Positions 46,246-55,784 of a DNA stretch of 64,000 nucleotides are shown here, one piece after another; position 1 is the first letter of the stretch, and each line of letters opens with the position of its first letter. Origin of the DNA: Robiginitalea biformata HTCC2501 (GTDB taxonomy: Bacteria; Bacteroidota; Bacteroidia; Flavobacteriales; Flavobacteriaceae); assembly GCF_000024125.1 (NCBI RefSeq), contig NC_013222.1:2086501-2150500 (forward strand), in the 5' to 3' direction. The position numbers and the translations under genes are program-made. The notes under the pieces were generated by a model. The model was not told where the DNA came from. It made no database searches and was given only the letters and a program-made list of their open reading frames with translations.

Positions 46246-48156
46246 ATGAGTAACTACCATATCAAACACCTGGAGGAGTATTTCCAGGTGTATCGCAAAT
46301 CTGTACGGGACCCGGAAGCCTTTTGGGAGGAAATCGCCGAAGAGCACTTTGTCTGGCGAAAGAAATGGGACCGGGTTTTGCGCTGGGACTTCAAGAAACC
46401 CGAAGTGGCCTGGTTTGAAGGAGCCCGGCTGAATATTACCGAAAACTGCCTGGACCGGCACCTGCCTGTGCGGGGCGATAAAACCGCTATCCTCTTTGAG
46501 CCCAACGACCCGTCCGGGGAGGCCCAGCACATCACCTATAAGGAATTGCACGAACGCGTGTGCCGGATGGCCAATGTACTGAAGGAACACGGCGTGAAAA
46601 AGGGCGACCGCATCTGCATCTACCTGCCTATGATCCCGGAACTGGCCGTCGCTGTACTGGCCTGTGCGCGGATCGGGGCCATCCACTCCGTGGTTTTTGC
46701 CGGTTTCTCCTCCAACGCGCTGGCTACCCGTATCAACGACAGCGATTGCAAACTGGTCATCACCTCCGACGGTTCTTACCGGGGTGCAAAAACCCTCAAC
46801 TTGAAAAGTATCGTGGATACGGCCCTGGAAGATTGCCCGGGGGTGGATACCGTACTGGTGGCGCGGCGCACCGGGGAAGAGGTAGCCATGAAGGACGGCC
46901 GGGACAAATGGCTGCAGCCCCTGTTGGACGAGGCGTATGCGGATTGCGTGGCCGAAATCATGGATGCGGAAGACCCGCTCTTTATCCTGTATACCTCCGG
47001 TTCCACCGGCAAACCCAAGGGGATGGTACACAGTTGCGGGGGGTATATGGTCTACACGGCCTATACTTTTAAGAATATTTTCCAGTACCGGGAACAGGAC
47101 GTGTACTGGTGCACGGCGGATATTGGTTGGATTACCGGCCATTCCTACATCGTCTACGGCCCGCTGGCCAACGGGGCTACCACGGTGATGTTTGAGGGGG
47201 TGCCTTCCTATCCGGACTACGGCCGGTTCTGGGAGGTGGTGGAAAAACACCGGGTTAACCAGTTTTATACGGCACCCACGGCCATCCGCGCCCTGGCCAA
47301 GGAAAGCCTGGACTATGTGGAGAAGTACGACCTGTCTTCCCTGAAGGTCCTGGGCTCTGTGGGGGAACCCATCAACGAGGAAGCCTGGCACTGGTACAAC
47401 AACAACATCGGGCGGAACAAGTGCCCGATTGTGGATACCTGGTGGCAGACCGAAACCGGGGGGATCATGATCAGCCCCATCCCGTTTGTCACCCCCACCA
47501 CGCCCACCTTTGCTACCCTGCCGTTTATCGGCATCCAGCCGGCCCTGATGGACGAGGAAGGGAATGAGATCAAGGGGAACCAGGTAAGCGGCCGTTTGTG
47601 CATCAAATTCCCATGGCCCTCCATGGCCCGTACCATCTGGGGCAACCACGATCGCTACCGGGACACCTATTTCTCGGCCTATGCGGACAAATACTTTACA
47701 GGGGACGGCGCCTCAAGGGACGCCGTGGGTTATTACCGGATTACGGGTCGCGTGGACGATGTGATCATCGTGAGCGGACACAACCTGGGGACTGCGCCCA
47801 TCGAGGACAGCATCAACGAACACCCGGCTGTGGCCGAATCGGCCATTGTGGGCTTTCCCCACGACGTCAAGGGGAACGCGCTCTATGGGTTTGTCATCCT
47901 TAAGGAAACCGGGGAATCCCGGAACCGGGAAAACCTGCACAAGGAAATCAACCAGCAGATCACCGAACAGATCGGCCCGATTGCCAAGCTGGACAAGATC
48001 CAGTTTGTCCCCGGCCTGCCCAAGACCCGGAGCGGCAAGATCATGCGTCGGATCCTCCGGAAGATTGCCGCCGGCCAGACCGACGATTTGGGGGATATCA
48101 GCACGCTGCTGAACCCGGAAGTGGTGCAGGAGATCATCGACCAGGCAGAAGTATAG
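46246..48156 (+). CDS. acs: Acetate--CoA ligase (acetyl-CoA synthetase)
   Basis: The 636 residues match the standard length. Blocks include YTSGSTGKPKGMVH, DIGWITGHSYIVYGPL, DTWWQTETGG, GRVDDVIIVSGHNLGT and the catalytic, potentially acetylated Lys598 in RSGKIMRRIL. It converts acetate, ATP and CoA to acetyl-CoA. In this organism it forms a scavenging module with the upstream symporter pair. Confidence 0.97.
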   Translation: MSNYHIKHLEEYFQVYRKSVRDPEAFWEEIAEEHFVWRKKWDRVLRWDFKKPEVAWFEGARLNITENCLDRHLPVRGDKTAILFEPNDPSGEAQHITYKELHERVCRMANVLKEHGVKKGDRICIYLPMIPELAVAVLACARIGAIHSVVFAGFSSNALATRINDSDCKLVITSDGSYRGAKTLNLKSIVDTALEDCPGVDTVLVARRTGEEVAMKDGRDKWLQPLLDEAYADCVAEIMDAEDPLFILYTSGSTGKPKGMVHSCGGYMVYTAYTFKNIFQYREQDVYWCTADIGWITGHSYIVYGPLANGATTVMFEGVPSYPDYGRFWEVVEKHRVNQFYTAPTAIRALAKESLDYVEKYDLSSLKVLGSVGEPINEEAWHWYNNNIGRNKCPIVDTWWQTETGGIMISPIPFVTPTTPTFATLPFIGIQPALMDEEGNEIKGNQVSGRLCIKFPWPSMARTIWGNHDRYRDTYFSAYADKYFTGDGASRDAVGYYRITGRVDDVIIVSGHNLGTAPIEDSINEHPAVAESAIVGFPHDVKGNALYGFVILKETGESRNRENLHKEINQQITEQIGPIAKLDKIQFVPGLPKTRSGKIMRRILRKIAAGQTDDLGDISTLLNPEVVQEIIDQAEV

Positions 48157-48246
48157 GGGTTATGCGGCCCAATGTCGCAGGAATGTTTAGTTTTGCAAAA
48201 AATTATTCCGCCCGGCAGGCCCAGTACCAACTGCCGGTCCCATTGC

Positions 48247-48320
48247 GGTCGCGTAGCTCAGCTGGATAGAGCATCTGCCTTCTAAGCAGACGGTCCCAGG
48301 TTCGAATCCTGGCGCGATCA
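48247..48320 (+). tRNA. tRNA-Arg(TCT)
   Basis: Acceptor GGTCGCG pairs with CGCGATC (one G-T wobble), with discriminator A. The anticodon stem TCTGC/GCAGA holds loop CTTCTAA (anticodon 48281-48283). The T-loop is GTTCGAATC. CCA is not encoded. Confidence 0.95.
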
Positions 48321-48328
48321 CTTAAAGC

Positions 48329-48442
48329 GCAAACCCCGCAACGCAAGTTGCGGGGTTATTGTTTTACTTCGCGTCAAAAGCTCGCTTTTGTAAGCGGAGG
48401 AGAACAATAACCCGACATTGCTGACAAGCAATGGGGGTTTGC
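48329..48442. repeat. Long inverted-repeat structure downstream of tRNA-Arg
   Basis: The outer arm GCAAACCCC (48329-48337) is the reverse complement of 48434-48442. The inner arm GGGTTATTGTT (48353-48363) is the reverse complement of 48403-48413. The left half holds a strong hairpin CCCCGCAAC-GCAA-GTTGCGGGG (48334-48355, a probable tRNA terminator) and the right half a hairpin CATTGC-TGACAA-GCAATG. The layout matches the element after tRNA-Pro, with unrelated sequence. Confidence 0.85.
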
Positions 48443-48465
48443 ATTTTCAGGCGGGATTGCCATCA

Positions 48466-48488
48466 GGATCACGCCGCAGGCGTAATCC
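48466..48488. repeat. Hairpin related to the 34-bp direct repeats at 34.1 kb
   Basis: GGATcACGCC-GCA-GGCGTaATCC forms a near-perfect stem. The flanking ATCCTGCCCATCGCACCGG resembles the sequence near 33845. A shorter GGATCAC copy is at 48513. Confidence 0.75.
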
Positions 48489-48637
48489 TGCCCATCGCAC
48501 CGGCTGGCCTACAGGATCACACTGGCAAGGATTTTCAAGGGAAGTGCTTAATACCCCGCTAAACATTTTAACCGTCAAAAGACCCTGTACATAAAGGATT
48601 CCTTATTTTAGGTTTTCAAATTCATCACCTACCCCCA

Positions 48638-49909
48638 ATGAAAACACACTTAATTCCTCTGATTTTCGGAATATCCCTCCTGTGCGCCTGCAAAAACACC
48701 CAATCCGGGGCATCTTCCGGCTACCAGGGCCAGGGGCCCAACCCGGTCGTTTCCACCAAAACCAAACCCGTCCAGAAGCAGTGGCGGGGCACCTGGGCCT
48801 TCCAGGACAGTACCGTGTTTTTCAGCAACCAGTTCGACGGGGCCCGCCTCAACGGGGTGGCCCACGACGGCCAGGACCATTATACGCTTTGGATCACGGC
48901 AGAAAACACGCCCATCAACCCGAGCCCGTGGTACGGATTCCAGGTCTGGAGCACCACCCCCCGGGAAATCCAATTGCAATTCACCTATGACGGCAGCCGG
49001 AGCCGGTATTACCCAAAAATCAGCCGGGACGGAATCAATTTCAAAACCCTGGACAGCACCCGTTTTAAGCTGATCAACCCGGGGGAAGGGGAATTCGGGA
49101 TCCGTGCGGCCCCGGAACAAATTGAAATCACCCTGCAGGTGGATGAGGAGCCCACCTGGGTCACCGCCCAGGAGCTCTACACCTCGGCCCGTGTGCAGCA
49201 ATGGGTGGATACCTTGTCCCAAAAACCGTTTGTATCGAATTACGAAATCGGCAAAAGCCGGGAAGGCCGCCCGATGAAGCTGATGGAAGTAAATGAAGGG
49301 GATGCCCGAAAGGCCCTGATGATCATCTCCCGCCAGCACCCGCCCGAAGTCACCGGTTTCCTGGCCATGAAATCGTTTATGGAAACCCTGGCAGGCGATT
49401 CGGAGCAAGCCCGGGCATTCCGCCGGGAATTCACCGTGTTCAACGTGCCGCTTATGAACCCGGATGGGGTGGACAACGGACACTGGCGCCACAACCTGGG
49501 GGGAATCGACCTGAACCGGGACTGGCAGGAATTCAACCAGCCCGAGACGCGGGCCGTCCGGGATTTCCTGCAACGGAAAAGCAGGGAGGGGTACGAATTT
49601 GTATTCGGGGCCGATTTCCACTCCACATGGGACGATATTTATTACCCCCTGGATACCTTGGTTACCGGGCAAAAGGGGCGAATTGTCTTTGACTGGATCC
49701 AAAGCATCAGCAACCGGCTCCCGCAAAAGCAAACGAATATAAGCGCTTCCGACCAGCTGACCCCCACCATGGTGTCGCGCAACCACTTCTACGCAGCCCA
49801 CGGCATGCCGGCCATCGTCTTTGAACTCGGGGACAATACCCCCCGGGATTTTCTTAAGGAAAAAGGGAAAGTGGCCGCGGAGGAACTCATGAGGTTATTA
49901 ATGAAATAA
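48638..49909 (+). CDS. M14-family zinc carboxypeptidase lipoprotein
   Basis: The 423 residues start with a lipoprotein signal (lipobox LLCAC). After an N-terminal beta domain (about 45-175), the M14 peptidase domain shows zinc ligands His234 and Glu237 (SRQHPPEVTG), His328 (GADFHSTWDD) and catalytic Glu396 (VFELGDNTP), with NPDGVDNGHWRHNLGGIDLNRD between. It removes C-terminal residues from peptides or peptidoglycan at the cell surface. The kelch lipoprotein gene follows after 7 bases. Confidence 0.93.
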   Translation: MKTHLIPLIFGISLLCACKNTQSGASSGYQGQGPNPVVSTKTKPVQKQWRGTWAFQDSTVFFSNQFDGARLNGVAHDGQDHYTLWITAENTPINPSPWYGFQVWSTTPREIQLQFTYDGSRSRYYPKISRDGINFKTLDSTRFKLINPGEGEFGIRAAPEQIEITLQVDEEPTWVTAQELYTSARVQQWVDTLSQKPFVSNYEIGKSREGRPMKLMEVNEGDARKALMIISRQHPPEVTGFLAMKSFMETLAGDSEQARAFRREFTVFNVPLMNPDGVDNGHWRHNLGGIDLNRDWQEFNQPETRAVRDFLQRKSREGYEFVFGADFHSTWDDIYYPLDTLVTGQKGRIVFDWIQSISNRLPQKQTNISASDQLTPTMVSRNHFYAAHGMPAIVFELGDNTPRDFLKEKGKVAAEELMRLLMK

Positions 49910-49916
49910 ATACGAT

Positions 49917-50999
49917 ATGGATGCCATTCGATTCTCGACTACAACTGTGGGCAGCGGAATTATTCGCTATAGGGGCCATCTGCTGGTTGCGGCAACGATA
50001 TGGATTCTCTCCGGTTGCCAGGACGGCGAGAAAACGCAATCCGGGTCCGGCGAAATCTCGCAAAACATAGCCTCCGAAACTATTGATGCCCGCAAATGGC
50101 AATACGTTGAATCCGAAGACGGGAGCCAGCCGGTAGCCCGGCACGAAGCGGCATTTGTAAATGTTGGCAGTAAATTTTACCTGCTCGGCGGGCGTGGAAT
50201 CCGCCCGGTCAGCATCTACGACACGCAGTCCGGTACCTGGTCAAAAGGGCCGGAGCCCCCCATTGAGCTTCACCACTTCCAACCGGTAGTAGTGGAAGAT
50301 CGGATCTATATCCTGGGCGCCCTCACAGGCGGATGGCCGGAGGAGACACCCGTGGGGCATATTTACACCTATGATACGGCCACCAATACCTGGCAGCAGG
50401 GGGACGCCATACCCGAGGCGAGGCGCCGCGGGTCCACGGGCAACGTATTGTCCGGCAGTAAGATCTATATGCTCTGCGGCATCAAAAACGGGCATATCGG
50501 GGACCACAAGGATTGGGCAGACAGTTATGACCTGGAGACCGGATCCTGGGAAGTCCTCTCCGATGCGCCCCGTACGCGCGATCACTTCCAGGCCGTATTG
50601 GCCGACGGGTTGATATATGCGGTGGCGGGACGGAATACGGGTTCATCCGAAACCCCCTTTGGCGGAACCATCGGGCCGGTTGACGCCTACCATATCGCCA
50701 CGGATACCTGGACCACGCTACCCAACCCGATTCCCACGGAGCGGGCCGGTACGGCAGCCACTTTCTGCAACGGCCAGATACTCATTGCCGGAGGGGAGTC
50801 ACCCGTACAGGAGAAGGCACACTCCGAAGTGGAGGCCCTGGATCCGAAAACCGGAACGTGGCAGGCATGGCCACCTCTCAATGAGGGACGGCACGGCACG
50901 GGCCTTGTATCCTTTGACGATTCCCTTTACATCGCATCCGGCTGCGGGAACCGGGGCGGGTCGCCGGAATTGACGACCATGGAGCGATTGGAGAATTGA
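49917..50999 (+). CDS. Kelch-repeat lipoprotein
   Basis: The 360 residues carry a lipoprotein signal (lipobox ILSGC) and a beta-propeller of about six kelch blades (GSKFYLLGGRGIRPVSIYD, RDHFQAVLADGLIYAVAGRN, HGTGLVSFDDSLYIASGCG). It is clearly similar to the kelch section of the giant gene at 4120-5050 (shared RHEA(A/S)FV, RRGSTG/KRGSTG, DAPR(T/A)RDHF). It is probably cotranscribed with the carboxypeptidase. The ligand is unknown. Confidence 0.9.
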   Translation: MDAIRFSTTTVGSGIIRYRGHLLVAATIWILSGCQDGEKTQSGSGEISQNIASETIDARKWQYVESEDGSQPVARHEAAFVNVGSKFYLLGGRGIRPVSIYDTQSGTWSKGPEPPIELHHFQPVVVEDRIYILGALTGGWPEETPVGHIYTYDTATNTWQQGDAIPEARRRGSTGNVLSGSKIYMLCGIKNGHIGDHKDWADSYDLETGSWEVLSDAPRTRDHFQAVLADGLIYAVAGRNTGSSETPFGGTIGPVDAYHIATDTWTTLPNPIPTERAGTAATFCNGQILIAGGESPVQEKAHSEVEALDPKTGTWQAWPPLNEGRHGTGLVSFDDSLYIASGCGNRGGSPELTTMERLEN

Positions 51000-51081
51000 A
51001 CAGCCAACGATAATTAGAACATCCAGTTAGTCCTTCCAGCTTCTACAGGGGGATTCAGAAATGGCTGGAGTATAACGGGAA

Positions 51082-51113
51082 TTTGCTATAAACCGATCAA
51101 AGACTTACATTTC
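51082..51113 (+). promoter_or_regulatory. Promoter for the hybrid two-component regulator
   Basis: TTTG (51082-51085) and TACATTTC (51106-51113, one mismatch) are separated by 20 bases. The start codon is 33 bases further. Confidence 0.55.
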
Positions 51114-51145
51114 AATATCCCACAGCGTATAGAGGATCGAAGTGT

Positions 51146-54100
51146 ATGGTACAAAATTACATCAGGCTAATAACATGTTGTTCCCTGTTTTTCCTCGCTG
51201 CGGTAGTTTGCGGCCAGGACCAGATTAGTTTTGGAGAACTCACCATCACGGACGGACTTTCCCAGAACTGCGGTATCTCCATTGCGCAGGACAGTACGGG
51301 ATATCTGTGGATCGCTACCCAGGATGGCCTGAACAAGTACGACGGCAATGAATTTACCGTCTACCCATTTATTTTCGACGATATCACCCGCCCGGGTTAC
51401 AGCCATTTGGGAAAGGTGTACGTAGACCGGGATAACAACATCTGGTCCATTCCCTCCAGCCGGATTCCCCACCGTTTGGATGTGGCATCCGGTCATTTTG
51501 TACCTGTACCGGTTACGCAGCATGCGAGTGTCATATACCAGGACCGTCAGGGGGCATACTGGGTAGGTACGTATTCCGATGGGCTGCTTCATGTACCGCC
51601 AGATGGGGACTTCGCCAATGTCCGGCAGGTAATCGACGTGCGGGAAACCATATATGCGCTGGCCGAGAGCGACTCGGAACTCCTGGCGGCAACAGATAAC
51701 GGCATCCTGGCCATCGACAGCCAAAACAGGAGCGCGCGGGATACCTTGCGGGAAACCCTGGTGGACGGGCCTGTGCAGGCGAGTTTCAGCACCATTGCCA
51801 TCGACCGGGAGGGACGGCAATGGTTCGGCACGTATGGCCGCGGACTTTATTTCCGAAACGAGGGGGAGACCTTCCTGAGCGATACCGCGGAATTGCCCCT
51901 GAGCCTGCCCCTGCCGGCCGACCTGAACATTCTTTCCCTTTTTGTCGATTCGCAGAACCGGCTCTGGATCGGGACCTACGGGAAAGGGCTGTATCTCATT
52001 GAACTGGATTCCTACCGAACCCGGCATTTCATGGCAGACAAGTACGACCCCAAGGCGCTGCATTACAACGACATACTGAGTATTTACGAGGATTATACCG
52101 GGACGATCTGGTTTGGTACCGATGGGGCAGGCCTGAGTTTCTACGACGAATACCTCGAAAAATTTAATTCCATAACCAATTATCAGGTTCCGAGGAACAT
52201 TCATGTGGACGTGGTCCGGGCCATTACTACGGATGCCGACGGCTCGGTCTGGGTGGGGACTTCGGGCCATGGATTGATGCAGTATTTCCCCGGGGCAAAC
52301 AGCTGGGCGAAGTATTCCACGGAAGACCCGCCCGGTACCCGCCTGACTTCCGACCGGATCATGAGCCTGTATGCAGATGTGTCCAGCGGAGATCTGTGGA
52401 TCGGGACCCAGGGGGGCGGGTTGAATATCCTGGGGCCGGACGGGTCGGTGCAAACCTATGGCGGGTCTCGCCCGGATACCGGGTACCCGGTGACCATTTG
52501 GAGTATTTTTAAAGACAGCCAGGCCAGGGTTTGGTTGGGGACCCGGGAAAATGGGCTCGTCCAGTTCGGAAAGGAAACCGGGCCCGTACGGATTTTTGAC
52601 AGCAGTCCCGGCCGGCAGGGCCCTCGCGTCAGCGACAATATCCGTGTAATCGAGGAGGACCTCGACGGCAACCTCTGGCTGGGCACGGATTCCGAAGGGC
52701 TCATCCGCCTGCATCCGGATACGGGGGAAATTAAGGTCTTCCGGGAAGGGTCCGGGCCGAACACCCTCTCCAACGACATGATCAAATCGCTCTATTTTTC
52801 ACGGGAGGACGGGGTACTTTGGATCGGCACCTACGGGGGAGGCCTCAATGCACTGGATACCCGACAGGAAAAATTTTATCACTATTCCACGGAAGATGGC
52901 CTGGCCAATAATGTGATCTATGCCATCCTACCGGATGCGCAAAACAACCTGTGGCTGAGTTCCAACCGGGGGATCACCCGGTTCAGCCCGGGCAATTCGC
53001 CGGGCGAAAAACCGACAATCACCAATTATACCAATTACGAAGGCCTGGCGACGGAATTCAATACGGGCGCATACCACATCGATCGGCGCGGCAACCTGTA
53101 TTTCGGGGGGCTCGAGGGACTGTATTGGTTTAAGCCTTCGGAGATACAGGAGAATACCCGGTTGCCCAAAACGGCTATTACGGGAATGCAGGTAGCCAAT
53201 GAACCCTATCCCATGGCGCCGGATACGAGGTTCCGGCACTTTCAGAACACGCTTACATTTACGTTTTCGAGCCTGCAGTACGCGCTGCCGGAGAAAAACC
53301 AATACCAGTACCGGTTGGTGAACTACGACCAGGAATGGATCCAGGCGGGCAACAACAACTTTGCGAGATACTCCTTCCTGCCTCCGGGGGATTACGAATT
53401 CCAGGTGAAGTCCAGCAACTACGACGGGGTGTGGAACCCAAAGCCCGCGCGATTTGCCTTTTCGATTGCCCCGCCCTGGTACCTGACCCCTTTGGCCAAA
53501 GCCATTTACCTGATCCTGTTCCTCTCGGGGGTATTCGCCATTTACTGGTATTTGAAATGGAGGTTGCGCATGAAGCTAAACCTGCAATTACAGGAAGAAG
53601 AAGCCCTTAGGCTCCAGCGGCTCAATGAATTCAAATCAAAACTCTATACGGACATCTCCCATGAGTTCCGGACGCCGCTGACCCTGATATCGGGCCCGGT
53701 GGATGCCAAACTGGGGGCCGGGGGTCTTTCGGATGCAGACCACGCCAACTTCTCGATGATCAAGCGGAATACGAATCGGCTGATGGCCCTGGTGGACCAG
53801 ATGCTGCACCTGGCCAAGCTCGAAAAAGGCAAATTGAAATTAAAAGTAACCCCGGGCGATCTGGAAGGGTTCCTGGGGGTGCTGGCTTCTTCGTTCCGGT
53901 ACCGTTGTGAACAAAAGGACATTTCCTACCAGGTGCATATCGGCCCGATGCCGGGTGCGTGGTTCGATGAGGATATCGTGGAGAAGATCGTAACCAACCT
54001 GCTTTCCAATGCGGTAAAGTATTGCTCCACCGGCGGGGAAGTGCGGTTCCGGGCGGAAGGGCAAGGGGACACGGTGTGTTTGCGGGTAGAGAATTCGGTG

Positions 54101-55174
54101 GAGGACTTTGCGGAAGGGGACCTGGGCAAGTTGTTCAACAGATTTTATCAACAGGATGAATATTCCGAAGGCATAGGTGTGGGCCTTTCGCTGGTGAAGC
54201 AGCTCGTAGCCCTTTACCAGGGCGAAGTGGATGTCCGGTTGGAAGAAGCCTCCGACTTGATAGCGTTTCAGGTGACCCTTCCCATGGCGCGGGATCTTTT
54301 TCCAGACGCACAAATAGTGGATGCCAACACAACGGAAGAGCATCCAGCGCCGGATGCGATTTCAAGTACCATCGACCTGGCGTCCGACAAAGGGGGGGCG
54401 GACGAGGCCAAAAGCGACCTGCCCTTGATCCTGGTGGTGGAAGACCATCGCGAAGTGCGCCAGTTCCTGGCATCCGTATGGAAAGGCAAGTACCAGGTAC
54501 TTGAAGCCGAAAATGGTGCGGAAGGAGTCGAAAAAGCCCTTGAAATTGTCCCGGACCTGATTATTTCCGATGTGCGGATGCCGGTGCGCGACGGCATTGA
54601 GCTCTGTAATACGCTCAAAACGGACCAGCGCACCAGCCATATCCCCATCATCCTGTTAACCGCCGGCTCGGGCGAGGAGCACGAGTTGAAGGGGCTGCAA
54701 TCCGGGGCAGACGACTTCGTCACCAAGCCCTTCAAACTCCGGCTGCTGGAAAGGCGCGTGCAGAATTTGATCGATACCCGACGGGCCCTGCGCAGCAGGT
54801 ACAGCCAGGAGTTGGTGCTCAAGGCCAAGGATATTGCCATCACGCCCACCGATGAGGTTTTCCTGGAGAAAGTGCAACAGGTAATGGACGACCAGTTGTC
54901 GGACGCCGGCTTCAACGCCGGGAAGTTTGCCAGTGCAGTGGGGATGAGCCGGATGCAACTGCACCGGAAACTCACGGCCATCACCGGGTTATCCACCACG
55001 GAATTTATCCGTTCCCAGCGGTTGAAACAAGCAATCCGGATATTGAAAAACTCCGATGCCACCGTCAATGAGGTGGCCTATACCGTGGGTTTCAACACCC
55101 CTTCCTACTTCATCAAGTGCTTTAAGGAAACCTACGGAAAAACCCCCGTGGAGTATTCCCGGGCCGCCGATTAA
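51146..55174 (+). CDS. Hybrid two-component system regulator (HTCS)
   Basis: The 1342 residues comprise a signal peptide (to about VVCGQ), some 14 two-component propeller repeats (two blades, for example QDSTGYLWIATQDGLNKYDG and GVLWIGTYGGGLNALD), a Y_Y_Y domain, one TM helix (about 790-810), HisKA with His839 (DISHEFRTPLTL), an HATPase domain, a receiver with Asp1142 (IISDVRMPVRDG) and a C-terminal AraC-type HTH. The HATPase G1 box is degenerate (VENSVEDFAEG), although G2 (GIGVGLSLV) is intact. Such regulators usually sense glycans in the periplasm and activate nearby genes. Confidence 0.95.
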   Translation: MVQNYIRLITCCSLFFLAAVVCGQDQISFGELTITDGLSQNCGISIAQDSTGYLWIATQDGLNKYDGNEFTVYPFIFDDITRPGYSHLGKVYVDRDNNIWSIPSSRIPHRLDVASGHFVPVPVTQHASVIYQDRQGAYWVGTYSDGLLHVPPDGDFANVRQVIDVRETIYALAESDSELLAATDNGILAIDSQNRSARDTLRETLVDGPVQASFSTIAIDREGRQWFGTYGRGLYFRNEGETFLSDTAELPLSLPLPADLNILSLFVDSQNRLWIGTYGKGLYLIELDSYRTRHFMADKYDPKALHYNDILSIYEDYTGTIWFGTDGAGLSFYDEYLEKFNSITNYQVPRNIHVDVVRAITTDADGSVWVGTSGHGLMQYFPGANSWAKYSTEDPPGTRLTSDRIMSLYADVSSGDLWIGTQGGGLNILGPDGSVQTYGGSRPDTGYPVTIWSIFKDSQARVWLGTRENGLVQFGKETGPVRIFDSSPGRQGPRVSDNIRVIEEDLDGNLWLGTDSEGLIRLHPDTGEIKVFREGSGPNTLSNDMIKSLYFSREDGVLWIGTYGGGLNALDTRQEKFYHYSTEDGLANNVIYAILPDAQNNLWLSSNRGITRFSPGNSPGEKPTITNYTNYEGLATEFNTGAYHIDRRGNLYFGGLEGLYWFKPSEIQENTRLPKTAITGMQVANEPYPMAPDTRFRHFQNTLTFTFSSLQYALPEKNQYQYRLVNYDQEWIQAGNNNFARYSFLPPGDYEFQVKSSNYDGVWNPKPARFAFSIAPPWYLTPLAKAIYLILFLSGVFAIYWYLKWRLRMKLNLQLQEEEALRLQRLNEFKSKLYTDISHEFRTPLTLISGPVDAKLGAGGLSDADHANFSMIKRNTNRLMALVDQMLHLAKLEKGKLKLKVTPGDLEGFLGVLASSFRYRCEQKDISYQVHIGPMPGAWFDEDIVEKIVTNLLSNAVKYCSTGGEVRFRAEGQGDTVCLRVENSVEDFAEGDLGKLFNRFYQQDEYSEGIGVGLSLVKQLVALYQGEVDVRLEEASDLIAFQVTLPMARDLFPDAQIVDANTTEEHPAPDAISSTIDLASDKGGADEAKSDLPLILVVEDHREVRQFLASVWKGKYQVLEAENGAEGVEKALEIVPDLIISDVRMPVRDGIELCNTLKTDQRTSHIPIILLTAGSGEEHELKGLQSGADDFVTKPFKLRLLERRVQNLIDTRRALRSRYSQELVLKAKDIAITPTDEVFLEKVQQVMDDQLSDAGFNAGKFASAVGMSRMQLHRKLTAITGLSTTEFIRSQRLKQAIRILKNSDATVNEVAYTVGFNTPSYFIKCFKETYGKTPVEYSRAAD

Positions 55175-55259
55175 CCCGCCTTCTGCCGGGCAATACGTCT
55201 GTTGATATATCTGAATAACAGTATATTACAAGGGTCGTTACATATGTTTTATAGCCGGT

Positions 55260-55267
55260 TACATTTG
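55260..55267 (+). promoter_or_regulatory. -7 box of the PGDQF cluster
   Basis: TACATTTG is a perfect match 57 bases before the start codon of the first PGDQF gene. No -33 TTTG stands at the normal spacing, which fits an activator-dependent promoter. Confidence 0.5.
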
Positions 55268-55324
55268 TGGCACGGCCCGGAGATTCCTTCTGCTACTTTT
55301 CCTCCAAACAAAAATTTTACGACG

Positions 55325-55783
55325 ATGAAAACAAGGATTCTCCTCCCGCTGCTCATGTTGGCCCTGGGTACCGTGGGCCTGAATGCCCAGTTGCGCACGG
55401 ACGGCAACACTACCAAAGTGCTGCTCATTGCAGACCGCTCTAACAACATCACAAATATTGAACTGGTAGGTGATGCGCGAAATTTTGATGCGGACGCCCT
55501 GATGAAGAAATATCCAAACGCCAAGGTGCTTTACGGCCTGCTGGAAGGGGGTTATCGAACCATGAGTTCGGGGATTTTGCCAAACAAAAACGCAAACCTC
55601 ACCTTATTTACAAGTAAACAGGCCGTACCAGGAGATCAATTCTTTCCGGGAGACCAATTTGTTCCGGGAGATCAATTTGTTCCAGGTGACCAGTTTGTTC
55701 CTGGAGATCAGTTTGATGTTGCCCGCATGAAAGCCCGGGTTCAGGCCGTGCAGGACGGCCGCGTGCAACTGAAAATCCAGTAA
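55325..55783 (+). CDS. Exported PGDQF-repeat protein, five copies
   Basis: The start at MKTRILLPLLMLALGTVG gives 152 residues with a clear signal peptide (cleavage about LNAQ); the frame extends 41 codons upstream through the promoter and is rejected as start. The mature protein has a TKVLLIADRSNNITNIEL core, a GLLEGGYR motif, then five tandem hexapeptides (V/F)PGDQF (DNA 55625-55714), and ends ARVQAVQDGRVQLKI. The DNA units differ mainly at synonymous positions, which suggests selection on the peptide. A paralogue is at 57674. I know of no function for this family. The next gene begins 1 base after the stop. Confidence 0.9.
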   Translation: MKTRILLPLLMLALGTVGLNAQLRTDGNTTKVLLIADRSNNITNIELVGDARNFDADALMKKYPNAKVLYGLLEGGYRTMSSGILPNKNANLTLFTSKQAVPGDQFFPGDQFVPGDQFVPGDQFVPGDQFDVARMKARVQAVQDGRVQLKIQ

Positions 55784-55784
55784 T

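Larger units (their letters stand above)
48157..48637. other. Spacer of 481 bases with tRNA-Arg
   Basis: The stretch contains tRNA-Arg, the inverted structure and the repeat hairpin. No protein gene is seen. A degenerate -7 box (TATTTTAG, about 48604) may serve the following carboxypeptidase gene. Confidence 0.7.

Noticed and set aside
55625..55714. PGDQF units considered as classical pentapeptide repeats or a collagen-like tract
   Set aside because: The period is six residues and the A(D/N)LXX or GXY patterns are absent.
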